Shown here: positions 54,473 to 64,000 of the stretch, one piece after another
How positions within the stretch are numbered: position 1 is the first letter of the stretch
Layout of the letters: each line of letters opens with the position of its first letter
Made by a program: the position numbers and the translations under genes
Notes under the pieces: model-generated
What the model was told of the DNA's origin: nothing
Seen by the model: the letters and a program-made list of their open reading frames with translations, nothing else
Database searches by the model: none
Origin: Actinokineospora baliensis
GTDB taxonomy: Bacteria; Actinomycetota; Actinomycetes; Mycobacteriales; Pseudonocardiaceae
NCBI RefSeq assembly: GCF_016907695.1
Contig: NZ_JAFBCK010000001.1
Location: 6,188,001 to 6,252,000 of the forward strand
Length of the DNA: 64,000 bases
Direction: 5' to 3'

Positions 54473-55621
54473 TCACCCGAACAGCGGAAGGCGGAGGGTG
54501 AACCGGGCTCCGGTGCCCGGTCCGTCGCTGTGCGCGGTCACCGTGCCGCCGTGCAGGCCGACCACCGCGCGCACCACGAACAGGCCAACTCCCAGACCGC
54601 CTGCGCGGGTGTCCGCCACCCGGGTGAACGACTCGAACAACTCTTCCGAGTGAGCGCTGTCGAAGCCGATGCCCTCGTCGACCACCACCAGCTCGGCCTC
54701 CGCCGCGGCCCCGGTGAGGGTCACCGCGATGGCCGACCCCGGCGGGCTGTACTTGACCGCGTTCGACAGCAGGTTGCCCAGCACCTGCCCCAGCCGGACC
54801 CGGTCGCCGAGCACCCGCACCCCGGTCGCGGGCACGTCCACCCGAACCGGCCTGCCGATCCCGGCCACCCCGTCGGCCACCACCTCGCGCAGGTCGACCG
54901 GCAGCCGGTCCACCCGCAACCCGCCGGAGATCACCCGACCCGCGTCGAGCAGGTCCTCGGTCATCCGGTTGAGCGCGGTCACCTGCCGGTCGAGCACCCC
55001 GAGCGCGGCGTGCTCGCCGACCTCGTCGCCAAGCAGCTCTGCGGCGGCCCGCAGCGCGCCGAGCGGGTTGCGCAGCTCGTGCGCGACGGCGGCGAAGAAC
55101 CGGTCCTTGGCCTGGTGCTCCCGGCGCAGCGCTGCCCCCGCCTCGGCCAACCGGTCGTTGGCCGCCTTGAGCTCCCTGGAGCGGACGAACAGGTCCACCT
55201 CCAGCCGCTCCAACCGGGCGTCGGGGCGGGCGGCGACGAGCTCGGTGACGTCCTCCACCCGGTGCAGCACGTACCGGATCGCGCCGTCGGGCCCGATCAG
55301 CGGCGTGTTCACCGGGCTCCAGTGCCGTTCCACGAACGCCCCGCCAGGACCGATGGCCAGGTCGTAGCGCTGGATCGGCATGGTGTCTGCGCGCCCGGTG
55401 CGCAGCACGGTGTCCAGCGACCGGCGCAGGTTGCGCACGCCGTCGGCGGCGAGCAGGTCGGGGTTGTCCGGGAAGGCGGTGAAGATGTGCTTGCCGAGCA
55501 GGTCGGCGCGCGCGGTCCCGGTCGCCGCGAGGTAGGCCGGGTTCACCTCGACGATGACCAGGTCCGGGTCCACCACCAGGTACGGCGACGGCGTGCAGTC
55601 GAACAGCAGGCCGAAGTCCAT
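54473..55621 (-). CDS. PAS-domain sensor histidine kinase
   Basis: A 382-residue soluble kinase. The PAS domain covers about 1-125 (FDCTPSPYLVVDPDLVIVEVNPAYLAATG), followed by a coiled coil (ARLERLEVDLFVRSRELKAANDRL). HisKA has FFAAVAHELRNPLGALRA (phospho-His). The ATPase domain has N-box LGNLLSNAVKYS, G1 VVDEGIGF and G2 GLGVGLFVVRAVV. No membrane helices, so it senses an internal signal. The ATG shares a base with the regulator's stop (TGATG). Confidence 0.93.
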   Translation of the reverse strand: MDFGLLFDCTPSPYLVVDPDLVIVEVNPAYLAATGTARADLLGKHIFTAFPDNPDLLAADGVRNLRRSLDTVLRTGRADTMPIQRYDLAIGPGGAFVERHWSPVNTPLIGPDGAIRYVLHRVEDVTELVAARPDARLERLEVDLFVRSRELKAANDRLAEAGAALRREHQAKDRFFAAVAHELRNPLGALRAAAELLGDEVGEHAALGVLDRQVTALNRMTEDLLDAGRVISGGLRVDRLPVDLREVVADGVAGIGRPVRVDVPATGVRVLGDRVRLGQVLGNLLSNAVKYSPPGSAIAVTLTGAAAEAELVVVDEGIGFDSAHSEELFESFTRVADTRAGGLGVGLFVVRAVVGLHGGTVTAHSDGPGTGARFTLRLPLFG

Positions 55622-56328
55622 CACAGGTCCATCCGGTAGCCGAACCCGCGCACCGTGGTGATCCTCGGTTCGGTGACCCCGGCGGCGAGCAGCTTGCGGC
55701 GCACCCGGTAGACGTGTTCGTCCACTGTGGACGGCGCCTGCCAGCGCGACGACGAGCCCCACACGTTGTCCAGCAACTGCTCGCGGGAGAAGGTCTGCCC
55801 CGGCGTCGCGGCGAGGAACTCGACGAGCCCGTACTCACGCGGGGTCAGCGCGATCGGGGTGCCCGCGCGGCGCACCTCGCGGGCGCTGGTGTCGATCACC
55901 AACCCGCCCACCCTGATCGCGGTGGTCGCCGGTGCCGGGGCGGTGCTGCGGCGCAGCACGGCGCGGATGCGGGCGGCCAGTTCCCTTGGCGAGTAGGGCT
56001 TCACGACGTAGTCGTCGGCGCCCAACTCCAGGCCGACCACCCGGTCGGCCTCCTCGCCGCGCCCCGTCACCACGATCACCGGCACCGCGTCGTCGCGGCC
56101 GCGCACCGCGCGCAGCAGGTCGAGGCCGTTGCCGTCGGGCAGCCCGAGGTCGAGCACCACCAGGTCGACGCGCTCGGTCTCCACCAGGTGCAGCCCGGCC
56201 CGCACGTCGGCGGCGGGCAGCACCCGGAAACCCTCGCGGACGAGGAAGTCCCGCGCCATCGCGGCGAGATCGGGCTCGTCCTCGACGAGCACCACGGCGG
56301 GGCGGTCGTGGGGGTTCTCGGAGTTCAC
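55621..56328 (-). CDS. OmpR-family response regulator
   Basis: 235 residues from GTG (VNSENPHDRPAVVLVEDEPD); a GTG four codons earlier is an alternative. The receiver domain shows the phospho-Asp in VVLDLGLPDG, the acidic pair EDEPD and Lys in VVKPYSPREL. The C-terminal winged helix ends in STVDEHVYRVRRKLLAAG...RGFGYRMDL. It is the cognate partner of the overlapping kinase gene. Confidence 0.94.
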   Translation of the reverse strand: MNSENPHDRPAVVLVEDEPDLAAMARDFLVREGFRVLPAADVRAGLHLVETERVDLVVLDLGLPDGNGLDLLRAVRGRDDAVPVIVVTGRGEEADRVVGLELGADDYVVKPYSPRELAARIRAVLRRSTAPAPATTAIRVGGLVIDTSAREVRRAGTPIALTPREYGLVEFLAATPGQTFSREQLLDNVWGSSSRWQAPSTVDEHVYRVRRKLLAAGVTEPRITTVRGFGYRMDL

Positions 56329-56518
56329 TCCGGCTCGCACTCCGGGTCGGTGGAGGTCTGTGGGGAAAGCGGTCGTTGAGGAAACGTTGAACCGCCGCAG
56401 ATGGGCTGGCCAAGCCAGGACGGTATCACTGAGCGCAGCACGGGCCGCAAGGGTCGGGTGACCGCCGATCAGGCGAAAACCCGAGGCCAGTTCACCAATT
56501 CCGAGCGAGGCGATAACC

Positions 56519-57217
56519 ATGGCGACACGAGCACCGCTTGTCGATGTGCTGATCGAGATGGCCGTGGCCCAGGCTGGCGATGTCGCGCTGCCGCCCTACC
56601 TGGGTCAACTCGCCCGGCGCTGCGCCGAATTCGCGGCCGCCGACCTGGTCGGGGTGCTGCTCGCCGACGGTGACCGGACCCTGCTTTCGGCTGACCCCCT
56701 CCCGGGAGATGAGCGGTATTCCGATTTGTTCGACCGGCAGTGCGAGACCGGTCCGGCGGCGGTGGCCTTCCGCACCGGAACGGAATCCTCGGGACCGGTA
56801 TCGGCGTGGCCCGGATTCGCGGGCGACACCGGATTCCGGCGCGCGCACGGCATTCCCCTGCGGGTGGGCGCGACGACGATCGGCGCGATCTGCCTCTACC
56901 GGGTGGCCGACCGGCCGTTCAGCGGCGAGGAGGTCGCCGCGGTGCGCGCCATCGCGGACGTGGCGGCCGTGCGGGTGGACACCGAACGCGCTCTGCGGCG
57001 GCAACGCCTGCTGGCCGAGCAGCTGGAGTCGGCGCTGCAGTCCCGCGTGGTGATCGAACAGGCCAAGGGGGTGCTCGCCGAGCGGCGCGGCTTCGCGCCG
57101 CCCTCGGCGTTCCAGGAGCTGCGGTCGCTGGCCCGCGCGCACAACCTCAAGATCGCCCAGGTCGCCGAGGAGGTCGTGCGCAGCGCCGAGCGCACCAGGC
57201 TGGCCGCCCGCGGCTGA
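56519..57217 (+). CDS. GAF-ANTAR domain protein
   Basis: A 232-residue protein. GAF covers about 25-150 (LIEMAVAQAG...TIGAICLYRVADRPFSGEEVAAVRAIADVAAV). ANTAR covers about 165-220 (LQSRVVIEQAKGVLAERRGFAPPSAFQELRSLARAHNLKIAQVAEEVV). ANTAR domains bind paired RNA hairpins to stop transcription termination, so this is an RNA-binding antiterminator sensing a small ligand through GAF. Its target transcript is not evident nearby. Confidence 0.92.
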   Translation: MATRAPLVDVLIEMAVAQAGDVALPPYLGQLARRCAEFAAADLVGVLLADGDRTLLSADPLPGDERYSDLFDRQCETGPAAVAFRTGTESSGPVSAWPGFAGDTGFRRAHGIPLRVGATTIGAICLYRVADRPFSGEEVAAVRAIADVAAVRVDTERALRRQRLLAEQLESALQSRVVIEQAKGVLAERRGFAPPSAFQELRSLARAHNLKIAQVAEEVVRSAERTRLAARG

Positions 57218-57299
57218 CCAGCACCGGGGTGGCCGCGCAGACCGCGACCGGCCGGGAGAGGATGGTCGGGACCGAACAGTCGAAACACGAGGAGCACGT

Positions 57300-57674
57300 A
57301 TGGCTGCGCAGAAGCCCGAGATCGACTTCCCCGAGGGCGCGCCGCCCGCGGAGTTGGAGATCACCGACATCACCGTCGGCGACGGCCCCGAGGCCGTCGC
57401 GGGTCAGCTGGTGTCGGTGCACTACGTGGGTGTCTCGCACTCCACCGGTGAGGAGTTCGACGCCTCCTGGAACCGCGGCGAGACCTTCGCCTTCCCGCTC
57501 GGCGGCGGTCGGGTCATCGCGGGCTGGGACCAGGGCGTGGCTGGCATGCGCGTGGGCGGTCGGCGCAAGTTGGTCATCCCGCCGCACCTGGGCTACGGCG
57601 ACCGGGGCGCGGGCGCCAAGATCAAGCCGGGCGAGACCCTGATCTTCGTCGTCGACCTGCTCGGCGTGAACTGA
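57300..57674 (+). CDS. FKBP-type peptidyl-prolyl cis-trans isomerase
   Basis: A 124-residue single FKBP domain behind GAGGAG. Active-site residues are visible in VSVHYVGVSHSTGEEFDASWNRGETFAFPLGGGRVIAGWDQGVAGM and RKLVIPPHLGYGDRGAG. A cytoplasmic folding catalyst. A strong hairpin follows 13 bases after the stop. Confidence 0.95.
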   Translation: MAAQKPEIDFPEGAPPAELEITDITVGDGPEAVAGQLVSVHYVGVSHSTGEEFDASWNRGETFAFPLGGGRVIAGWDQGVAGMRVGGRRKLVIPPHLGYGDRGAGAKIKPGETLIFVVDLLGVN

Positions 57675-57687
57675 CCGGGAGAACCCA

Positions 57688-57728
57688 CCCCGCCCGGCAC
57701 CGGCGTCCACCAGCGGTGCCGGGCGGGG
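57688..57728. terminator. Bidirectional terminator between fkbp and the hydrolase gene
   Basis: CCCCGCCCGGCACCG / CGGTGCCGGGCGGGG, a perfect 15-bp stem with an 11-base loop, between two convergent genes. Confidence 0.85.
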
Positions 57729-57736
57729 GATCCGGT

Positions 57737-58417
57737 TCAGCGCAGGTACTCCAGCAGCACCGCCACCGCGGCCGGGTCCTCGACGTGGGCGTTGTGCCCG
57801 ACCCCCGGCAGCACGACCGGGTTCGGCACCAGGGTCCGCAACTGCTCCACCGGGGACATCGGGTCGTGCTCCCCCGCCGCCAGCGTCACCCGGCACCGGG
57901 CCGCGGCGAGCAGTCCCGGCAGGTCCGGCCGCCCGACACCGAACGCCCTCGGGTCCAGCGCGGCCCGCCAACCGCCGCCCGCCTCAGCCACGGGACCGCC
58001 GGGCAGCCCAGCGAGCTTGCCCGCCCAGGTCTCGGCCTCGGCCTTGGTCTCGAACACCTTGGGCGGCCGCGCGGCCAGCGCCGCGCCCTTCGCCAACTCG
58101 TCCGGCGACCAGCTGATCTTGACGCCCAACGCGACGACCGCGTCGACCCGGACGCCGAACCAGCCCGAGGCCAGCGCCAGGGCCACCACCCCGCCGAGGG
58201 AGTGGCCGAGGGCCACCACGGGCCGGTCCGGGTCGAGCCCGGCGGCCACGCGAGCGGCGAGCGCGCCGAAGGTGTAGCGCTCCAGCGGCGCGGCACCGGC
58301 GTGGCCCGCGAGGTCCGGCGCGACGACCGGCCCGTCCCAGTGCTCGGCCAGGCCGTCCCACAGCGCACCCCCGCCTGCGAGGCCGTGCACCAGGAGCAAG
58401 GTCGGGAGTTCAGTCAC
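57737..58417 (-). CDS. Alpha/beta-fold hydrolase
   Basis: A 226-residue hydrolase with oxyanion HGLAGGGALW, nucleophile elbow GHSLGGV, acid in AAGEHDPMSP and His in PGVGHNAHVED: a complete triad in a small-molecule esterase or lactonase-like protein. No signal peptide. Substrate unknown. Confidence 0.88.
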   Translation of the reverse strand: MTELPTLLLVHGLAGGGALWDGLAEHWDGPVVAPDLAGHAGAAPLERYTFGALAARVAAGLDPDRPVVALGHSLGGVVALALASGWFGVRVDAVVALGVKISWSPDELAKGAALAARPPKVFETKAEAETWAGKLAGLPGGPVAEAGGGWRAALDPRAFGVGRPDLPGLLAAARCRVTLAAGEHDPMSPVEQLRTLVPNPVVLPGVGHNAHVEDPAAVAVLLEYLR

Positions 58418-58440
58418 GGACCCGATCTTGCCTTACCGGG

Positions 58441-58977
58441 TCAGCAACCGCCGCAGTTGAAGTAGGTCACGTCCCAATGATCATTTTCATGGAAGTACAC
58501 GTTGCCGCTGCCCGAGCGCCACTGGTTGCCGCCGATCGAGGTGAAGGTGCCCTTGATGTAGTTGGTCAGGCAGCTGCTGAGCGCGAAGTCCAGCTTGTAG
58601 CCGTTGTAGTGGCTGTAGGTGCCGCTGGCGTGGCCGACCTCGGTGCCGCCGGTGATGTTGAGCGCGCACCCGGTGGCGCTCTTGAGCGTCTGCGCGCCCT
58701 GGATGGTGCTCAAGTTGACCTGCTCGAACGAGGTGCAGTTCGGCTTGGTGCGGTCGCTGCAGCCGCCGCTGGAGGACCAGGTGATCCCCGACGAGCGCAG
58801 CCGGGTGGTGGCCTGGCTGTGGGTCAGCTTGGTGACCAGCGCCGACGCGGTGCCCGCGGCGGGGGCGAACACCGGGTCGTGCTCGGGGCCGGTGGTGGCG
58901 CCCGCGGTGCTGGTGACGAGTAAGAGCGAGGTCGCGGTGGCGGCCAGGACGGCGGCCGCACGGGCGAGGACGCGCAT
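58441..58977 (-). CDS. Secreted mini-peptidase, M15-like
   Basis: A 178-residue protein with AAAGG before the ATG and a Sec signal (RVLARAAAVLAATATSLLLV, AxA near GATTG). The mature part has GTYSHYNGYKLDF, whose His-x6-Asp fits the M15 zinc site, and HENDHWDVTYF, where the DHW matches the third zinc ligand. Six cysteines could form disulfides. It is shorter than VanY-type D-Ala-D-Ala peptidases. Such small secreted proteins are common in actinomycetes; a cell-wall peptide substrate is likely but not shown. Confidence 0.65.
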   Translation of the reverse strand: MRVLARAAAVLAATATSLLLVTSTAGATTGPEHDPVFAPAAGTASALVTKLTHSQATTRLRSSGITWSSSGGCSDRTKPNCTSFEQVNLSTIQGAQTLKSATGCALNITGGTEVGHASGTYSHYNGYKLDFALSSCLTNYIKGTFTSIGGNQWRSGSGNVYFHENDHWDVTYFNCGGC

Positions 58978-59097
58978 GGGGGACCTTTCGCCGGGGACTG
59001 GGCTGGAGATCAACTCCAGCGCGTAGCGTAGTGGTCACCAACGGGATAACCCAGCAAGTGTACGGAAATTTTCCCACTTGGCCGCCCTGGGGCAACC

Positions 59098-60522
<1,425 letters not shown>

Positions 60523-60545
60523 CCCATCGTCCTACCCGTTCCAGC

Positions 60546-61376
60546 GACCCCACGCACAGCCGGTCCCATTCCGGCCGCATCGCCCACCACGGTCGAGCGG
60601 AAAGAAGCCGCGATCGGGTCACGCGAGCCGTCAGTGCAGCAGGACCGGGCCCCGAGTTCGGCCGAGCGGGAGTGGCGCAGATCGGGCCCGCCCCGACCCG
60701 CGCGGCCAACCAGGCCGCCACCTGCTCGGCAGGCTCCCGAACTGGCATCCCTAGCCCAGCCGAGTGGGATGGGACCCCGACAGGTTCGCCGCAACCCCAC
60801 GCACGGGTCGCACCTCCAGTCGGCTCCCGCCCCGACCGAGCCGGAAGAAGCCGCGATCGGTCACACGAGCCGTCAGTCCAGCAGGACCGGTGCCCCGAGT
60901 TCGGCCGAGCGGGAGTAGCCCCAGATCGGGCCCGCCCCGACCCACGCGGTGCGACCACCCACCCCGCCACCCGCTCGGCAAGCTCCCAAACCGGTATCCC
61001 AAGCCCAGCCGAGTGGATGGGACTCCGACAGGTTCGCCGCAACCCCACGCACGGTCGCACCTCCGGTCGGCTCCCCGCCCCGGCCGAGCCGGAAGAAACC
61101 GCGATCGGGTCACGCGAGCCGTCAGTGCAGCAGGACCGGTGCCCCGAGTTCGGCCGAGCGGGAGTGGCGCAGATCGGGCCCGCCCCGACCCACGCGGTGC
61201 GGCCAACCACGCCGCCACCCGCTCGGCAGGCTCCCGAACTGGCATCCCTAGCCCAGCCGAGTGGATGGGACTCCGACGGATTCGCCGCAACCCCACGCAC
61301 GGTCGCACCTCCGGTCGGCTCCCCGCCCCGGCCGAGCCGGAAGAAACCCCAACCGTGGCGGCCATGACCCGCACCG
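60546..61376 (-). repeat. About 245-bp tandem repeat built on the 3' end of the adjacent oxidoreductase gene
   Basis: The motif GTCAGT(G/C)CAGCAGGACCGG occurs at 60630, 60872 and 61121 and finally at 61376, where it is the true 3' end (stop) of the oxidoreductase gene. Periods are 242, 249 and 255 bases, with roughly 85-95% similarity between units. On the minus strand each unit carries a copy of about the last 12 codons of that gene, including the TGA, then about 200 bases of spacer. The first unit is partial. The 850-base gap between the MFS and oxidoreductase genes contains nothing else I can support. Confidence 0.9.
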
Positions 61377-62432
61377 TCAGTCCAGCAGGACCGGCGCCCC
61401 GAGTTCGGTCGAACGGAACGCGGCCTCGATGGTGTCGGCCACGTCGGCCGTCTCGGCTGGGGGCACGGGGTTCGGGGCCTCGCCGCGCAGGCAGGCGGCC
61501 AGGGCGGTGTAGAAGCCCAGGTAGTGGCCGTCGAGGGTGGGGGTGGGGTGGGAGCCGGTGGCGGTGGTCAGGTGGCCCCACTGGGACTCGGGGTAGCTGC
61601 CGAAGCCGGGGTCGGTGGGGAGGCGGCCGGAGCGGCTGGCGGATTCCTGGGGGTCGAGGCCCCAGCAGTGGTAGCCGACGTCGGGGCCCGCTAGGGCGAA
61701 GCGGGGGGCGACGGGGACCGAGGCCTTGCTGGTGCGCAGGTAGGACACGACACCGCCGGGGTGGGTCAGGTGCACGGTGGCGTCCTCGGGGGCGGGCGCG
61801 CCCGGCCGGGTCGCCTGGACCTGGGCGTACACCGCCGTGGGGCGGCCGAACAGGACGATGGCCTGGTCGACGAGGTGGCTGCCGAGGTCGTAGCGGATGT
61901 CGGCGAGGTCGGCCGGGTCGGCGCTGCCCTTCCAGCCGGTCTTCACCGGCGCGGCGGCGCGCTCGAACCGGGACTCGAACCGGGTCACCCCGGCCAGGTC
62001 ACCCCGCTCCAGCAGGTGGCGGACGGTGCGGAAGTCGCCGTCCCAGCGCCGGTTCTGGAAGGTGGTGAACACCCGGCCCGCGCGCTCGGCGGTGGCGGCG
62101 AGGTCCCGGACCTCGCGCCCGGTCGCGGCGGCGGGCTTGTCGACCACCACGTGCAGCCTGGCGTCGAGCGCGGCGCTCGCCTGGGCCACGTGGTACCGGT
62201 TGGGCGAGGCGACGACGGCGAGGTCGAACTCGGCGGCGCGCGGCCAGACCCGCGAGACGGAGTCGATCACCTCGATCCCCGGGTACCGCGCGACGGCGTC
62301 GGCGGCCCGGCCGGAATCGCCGGTGACGACGGCCACCAGGCGCAGCCCCTCGGCGGCGGCGATGAACGGCGCGTGGAACGCGCTGCCCGCCAATCCATAA
62401 CCGATCAAGACCACGGCCGCTTCGGTGGACAT
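61377..62432 (-). CDS. Gfo/Idh/MocA-family oxidoreductase
   Basis: A 351-residue protein. The Rossmann NAD(P) site is VVLIGYGLAGSAFHAPFI. The family EKP-like motif is VVDKPAAAT, where Lys contacts substrate and cofactor. The C-terminal beta domain includes DLGSHLVDQAIVLFGRP (catalytic Asp-x3-His). It oxidises or reduces a sugar or inositol-type alcohol. The last codons (TELGAPVLLD) are repeated downstream in the tandem array. Confidence 0.92.
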   Translation of the reverse strand: MSTEAAVVLIGYGLAGSAFHAPFIAAAEGLRLVAVVTGDSGRAADAVARYPGIEVIDSVSRVWPRAAEFDLAVVASPNRYHVAQASAALDARLHVVVDKPAAATGREVRDLAATAERAGRVFTTFQNRRWDGDFRTVRHLLERGDLAGVTRFESRFERAAAPVKTGWKGSADPADLADIRYDLGSHLVDQAIVLFGRPTAVYAQVQATRPGAPAPEDATVHLTHPGGVVSYLRTSKASVPVAPRFALAGPDVGYHCWGLDPQESASRSGRLPTDPGFGSYPESQWGHLTTATGSHPTPTLDGHYLGFYTALAACLRGEAPNPVPPAETADVADTIEAAFRSTELGAPVLLD

Positions 62433-62450
62433 CGCGTTCCTCCCCGGTGG

Positions 62451-63530
62451 TTACTGGTGCGTACCGCGCCGGTGCGGCATCCCGAACCCGCCGGTACCCG
62501 ACATCGCACCGCGCAGGGCCGCTTCCTTACGACGCCACGGGTGCACCGCTTGGTACACGCAGAGCATCGCCCACAGCTCCTGCGCCACGCCGTGCGGATC
62601 CTGCGAGCGCAGCGCGACCGGGCCCGCCTCCAGGGACTCGAACAGCGCCTCGAACCGCCAGCGGGTGCGGTGCAGCGCGGCCAGTTCCGCGGCGGGCGCC
62701 TGGTCGGGGTCGAGCAGGGTGGTGACCAATACCGCCTCCGGTGACTGCAGCACCCGCACCGCGAGCGAGTCGGTCACCGGGTCGCCGTCGGCGAGCACCC
62801 TGGACAGGAACGAGCCGTCCGGCAGCACGTGCAGCCGGGGCAGCGAGATCGGCGCGCGGGCCCGCCAGAGCAGGTCCGCGCCCCGGTCGGCCGCGGCCCG
62901 CCACAGGTCGTGCTCCGCGGCGGAGCGGTGCGCCACCACCAGCGTGCCAGGGCTGATCGTGTCCAGCACCCGGCTGCCGAGCTCCTCGCGCGGCGACCCG
63001 ACGGCCACGTCGAGCAGCGAGCCGGTGTCGTGGCCCGCGAGCACCGAGACCCGCACCTTGGAGTGGTCGAACGCGGCGAGGTTGGCCGCGGTGTCGGGGA
63101 TGTCGACCACCCCGGCGTCGAGGGTGCACACCCGCATGCCGCGCCAGCGGATCGCCTCGGCGCGGTCGGCGGCGGCGCGGCGCAGGAACAGCCTGCGCAT
63201 CACCTCGGGGCCGAGCCGCTTGCGAGCCTTGGTGATCGACCCGGTGCTCGGCGCCGAGCGGGTGCCGGTGGCCACCCCGGCCCAGCGCATGCCCGCGGTG
63301 AGCCTGGCGAGCACGGCGTCGTAGCCCGCTCCGCCGAACAGCCATAACGCGAGGGTGAAGTAGACCATTGTGCGCGCGGGCAGCGCGCGCGAGCGCTGCT
63401 CCCGCGCGCCCGCCGCGTCGATGGCGGCGTCGACCTCCTCGGGCGGGAACGCCTTGAGCAGCATGCCGATCGCGACCCGGTCGGACAAACGGTCCCGCGA
63501 CGCCTTAGCCGCACGTGTAATTCCGCCCAC
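62451..63530 (-). CDS. IS4-like transposase, catalytically degenerate
   Basis: A 359-residue intact frame of the IS4 family. The N-terminal IS4 domain is clear (DRLSDRVAIGMLLKAFPPEEVDAAI), and the core has LDAGVVDIPDTAANLAAF (first Asp138 kept). At the second site the usual LvLaDRgF reads LVVAHRSAAEHD, so His201 replaces the catalytic Asp. The C-terminal YREK motif is altered (RTRWRFEALFESLEAG, Lys lost). No terminal repeats or target duplication were found. It is probably a domesticated or dead transposase under protein-level selection. Confidence 0.8.
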   Translation of the reverse strand: MGGITRAAKASRDRLSDRVAIGMLLKAFPPEEVDAAIDAAGAREQRSRALPARTMVYFTLALWLFGGAGYDAVLARLTAGMRWAGVATGTRSAPSTGSITKARKRLGPEVMRRLFLRRAAADRAEAIRWRGMRVCTLDAGVVDIPDTAANLAAFDHSKVRVSVLAGHDTGSLLDVAVGSPREELGSRVLDTISPGTLVVAHRSAAEHDLWRAAADRGADLLWRARAPISLPRLHVLPDGSFLSRVLADGDPVTDSLAVRVLQSPEAVLVTTLLDPDQAPAAELAALHRTRWRFEALFESLEAGPVALRSQDPHGVAQELWAMLCVYQAVHPWRRKEAALRGAMSGTGGFGMPHRRGTHQ

Positions 63531-63766
63531 AGAAAGGACCCCTCATCCAAGCCTACTTAAGGAAGTAACGACCAGTCGATCTTGTCGACGAGTGCGGCGA
63601 CATGAATAGCATCGGGGAGGACCCGAGCGCCAGAGGCCCCGGACCGCGAGACAATTCCGGAAGACCTACCCTCGGAATCGCCCGGTTCGTCGACCTGGGG
63701 CCGGGCCGCGTTTTCCCTACACCCATTCGGCGGGTTAAGCAGGCCGCCGAGAAGGAGTGATCCGAC

Positions 63767-64000
63767 ATGTCCGCAAAGTCCCTCGCCGTCGCGGCTGTGT
63801 GCGCCTCGGTGGCCGCACTCGTGCCCGCGACGACCGCCGACGCGACCATAGCCCCGGTGCGCGCCGGGTTCGTACTGACCGTCCAGCGCGCGGGTGAGCT
63901 GCCAAGACTCGCGGTGCTGCGCTGCGCGCCCGACGGCGGCACGCACCAGGCCGCCGCCGCGGCCTGCGCGCAGCTCTCGCAGGTCAACGGCCGGTTCGAG
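63767..64000 (+). CDS. Secreted subtilisin-inhibitor-like protein, 5' part
   Basis: 78 codons run to the end of the window. ATG is preceded by GAAGGAG. Signal peptide: KSLAVAAVCASVAALVPATTADA. The mature start (GFVLTVQRAGELPRLAVLRCAPDGGTHQAAAAACAQLSQVNGRFE) follows the Streptomyces subtilisin inhibitor pattern, with its first disulfide cysteines. It inhibits secreted serine proteases. The upstream 236 bases hold an ATTCCG-N13-CGGAAT inverted repeat at 63654-63678. Confidence 0.85.
   Translation, partial: MSAKSLAVAAVCASVAALVPATTADATIAPVRAGFVLTVQRAGELPRLAVLRCAPDGGTHQAAAAACAQLSQVNGRFE

Noticed and set aside
60546..61376. CRISPR array
   Set aside because: Units are about 245 bases and similar over their whole length, with no short repeat/unique spacer pattern and no cas genes.
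60600..61376. Protein-coding genes in the tandem repeat region
   Set aside because: All frames repeat with the array, change frame between units because the periods are not multiples of three, and show no start signals.

Overview
The window is about 64 kb of very GC-rich, gene-dense DNA from an actinomycete. The evidence for this is strong third-position G/C, frequent GTG starts, a mycothiol-type DinB isomerase, the infC-rpmI-rplT-DUF1844 neighbourhood, GAF-ANTAR regulation and a subtilisin-inhibitor gene. A Pseudonocardiaceae-like genome (Actinokineospora/Saccharothrix type) is my best guess, but species cannot be read from the sequence.

Layout. 1-1.5 kb: the 3' end of a heme-peroxidase-like gene and an AlkD-type DNA glycosylase. 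1.5-2.0 kb: a dispersed palindromic repeat with a G-rich tail. 2.0-7.5 kb: a secreted tripeptidyl-type aminopeptidase and pheST. 7.7-13 kb: an HSP90-like chaperone followed by a large TPR protein, then a uridine-kinase-like P-loop gene. 13.0-14.9 kb: a second copy of the dispersed repeat in inverted orientation, broken by a complete IS3-family element with 27-bp terminal repeats and a 4-bp target duplication, then a third, shortened copy. 15.0-26.1 kb: one 11-gene operon on the minus strand (ATP-grasp ligase, DUF4213/DUF364 protein, PLP fold-type II enzyme, dipeptide-epimerase-type enolase, MFS exporter, methyltransferase, peptide/nickel-type ABC importer, GNAT), almost all start/stop overlapping. 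26.2-28.4 kb: tsnR-like methyltransferase, rplT, rpmI and infC. 28.7-36.1 kb: DUF1844, a DctA-type symporter, a membrane protein, a secreted beta-propeller phytase, and an orphan YcaO protein with a small partner gene. 36.3-42.2 kb: uvrA and its usual neighbours. 42.2-49.8 kb: a frameshifted gene, a zinc-peptidase-like protein, DUF4262, an iminopeptidase, an unknown two-part protein and a class II UvrA. 49.8-53 kb: a TetR regulator, ChrA, a YdeI-type protein and an HTH/DUF4180 pair. 53-60.5 kb: a secreted endonuclease I, a two-component system, GAF-ANTAR, an FKBP, a hydrolase, a mini-M15 peptidase and a drug exporter. 60.5-64 kb: a roughly 245-bp tandem repeat derived from the 3' end of the adjacent oxidoreductase gene, that oxidoreductase, a catalytically degenerate IS4-like transposase gene and the start of a subtilisin-inhibitor gene.

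The most promising undescribed system is the 11-gene operon. Its export (MFS) and re-import (Opp/Dpp-type ABC) genes, its amino-acid condensing and tailoring enzymes, the putative heavy-metal-chelation family protein, and a Fur/Zur-like 7-1-7 inverted repeat over its promoter together suggest a metallophore (opine- or aminopolycarboxylate-like) made, exported and recaptured by one operon. It lies in an 18.7-kb accessory block between tsnR and pheS, which are normally close neighbours in actinobacteria. The product and the metal are inference. Secondary systems of interest are the orphan YcaO gene with DETQV repeats and its 66-codon partner, and the repeat families at 1.5/13/14.7 kb and 60.6-61.4 kb.
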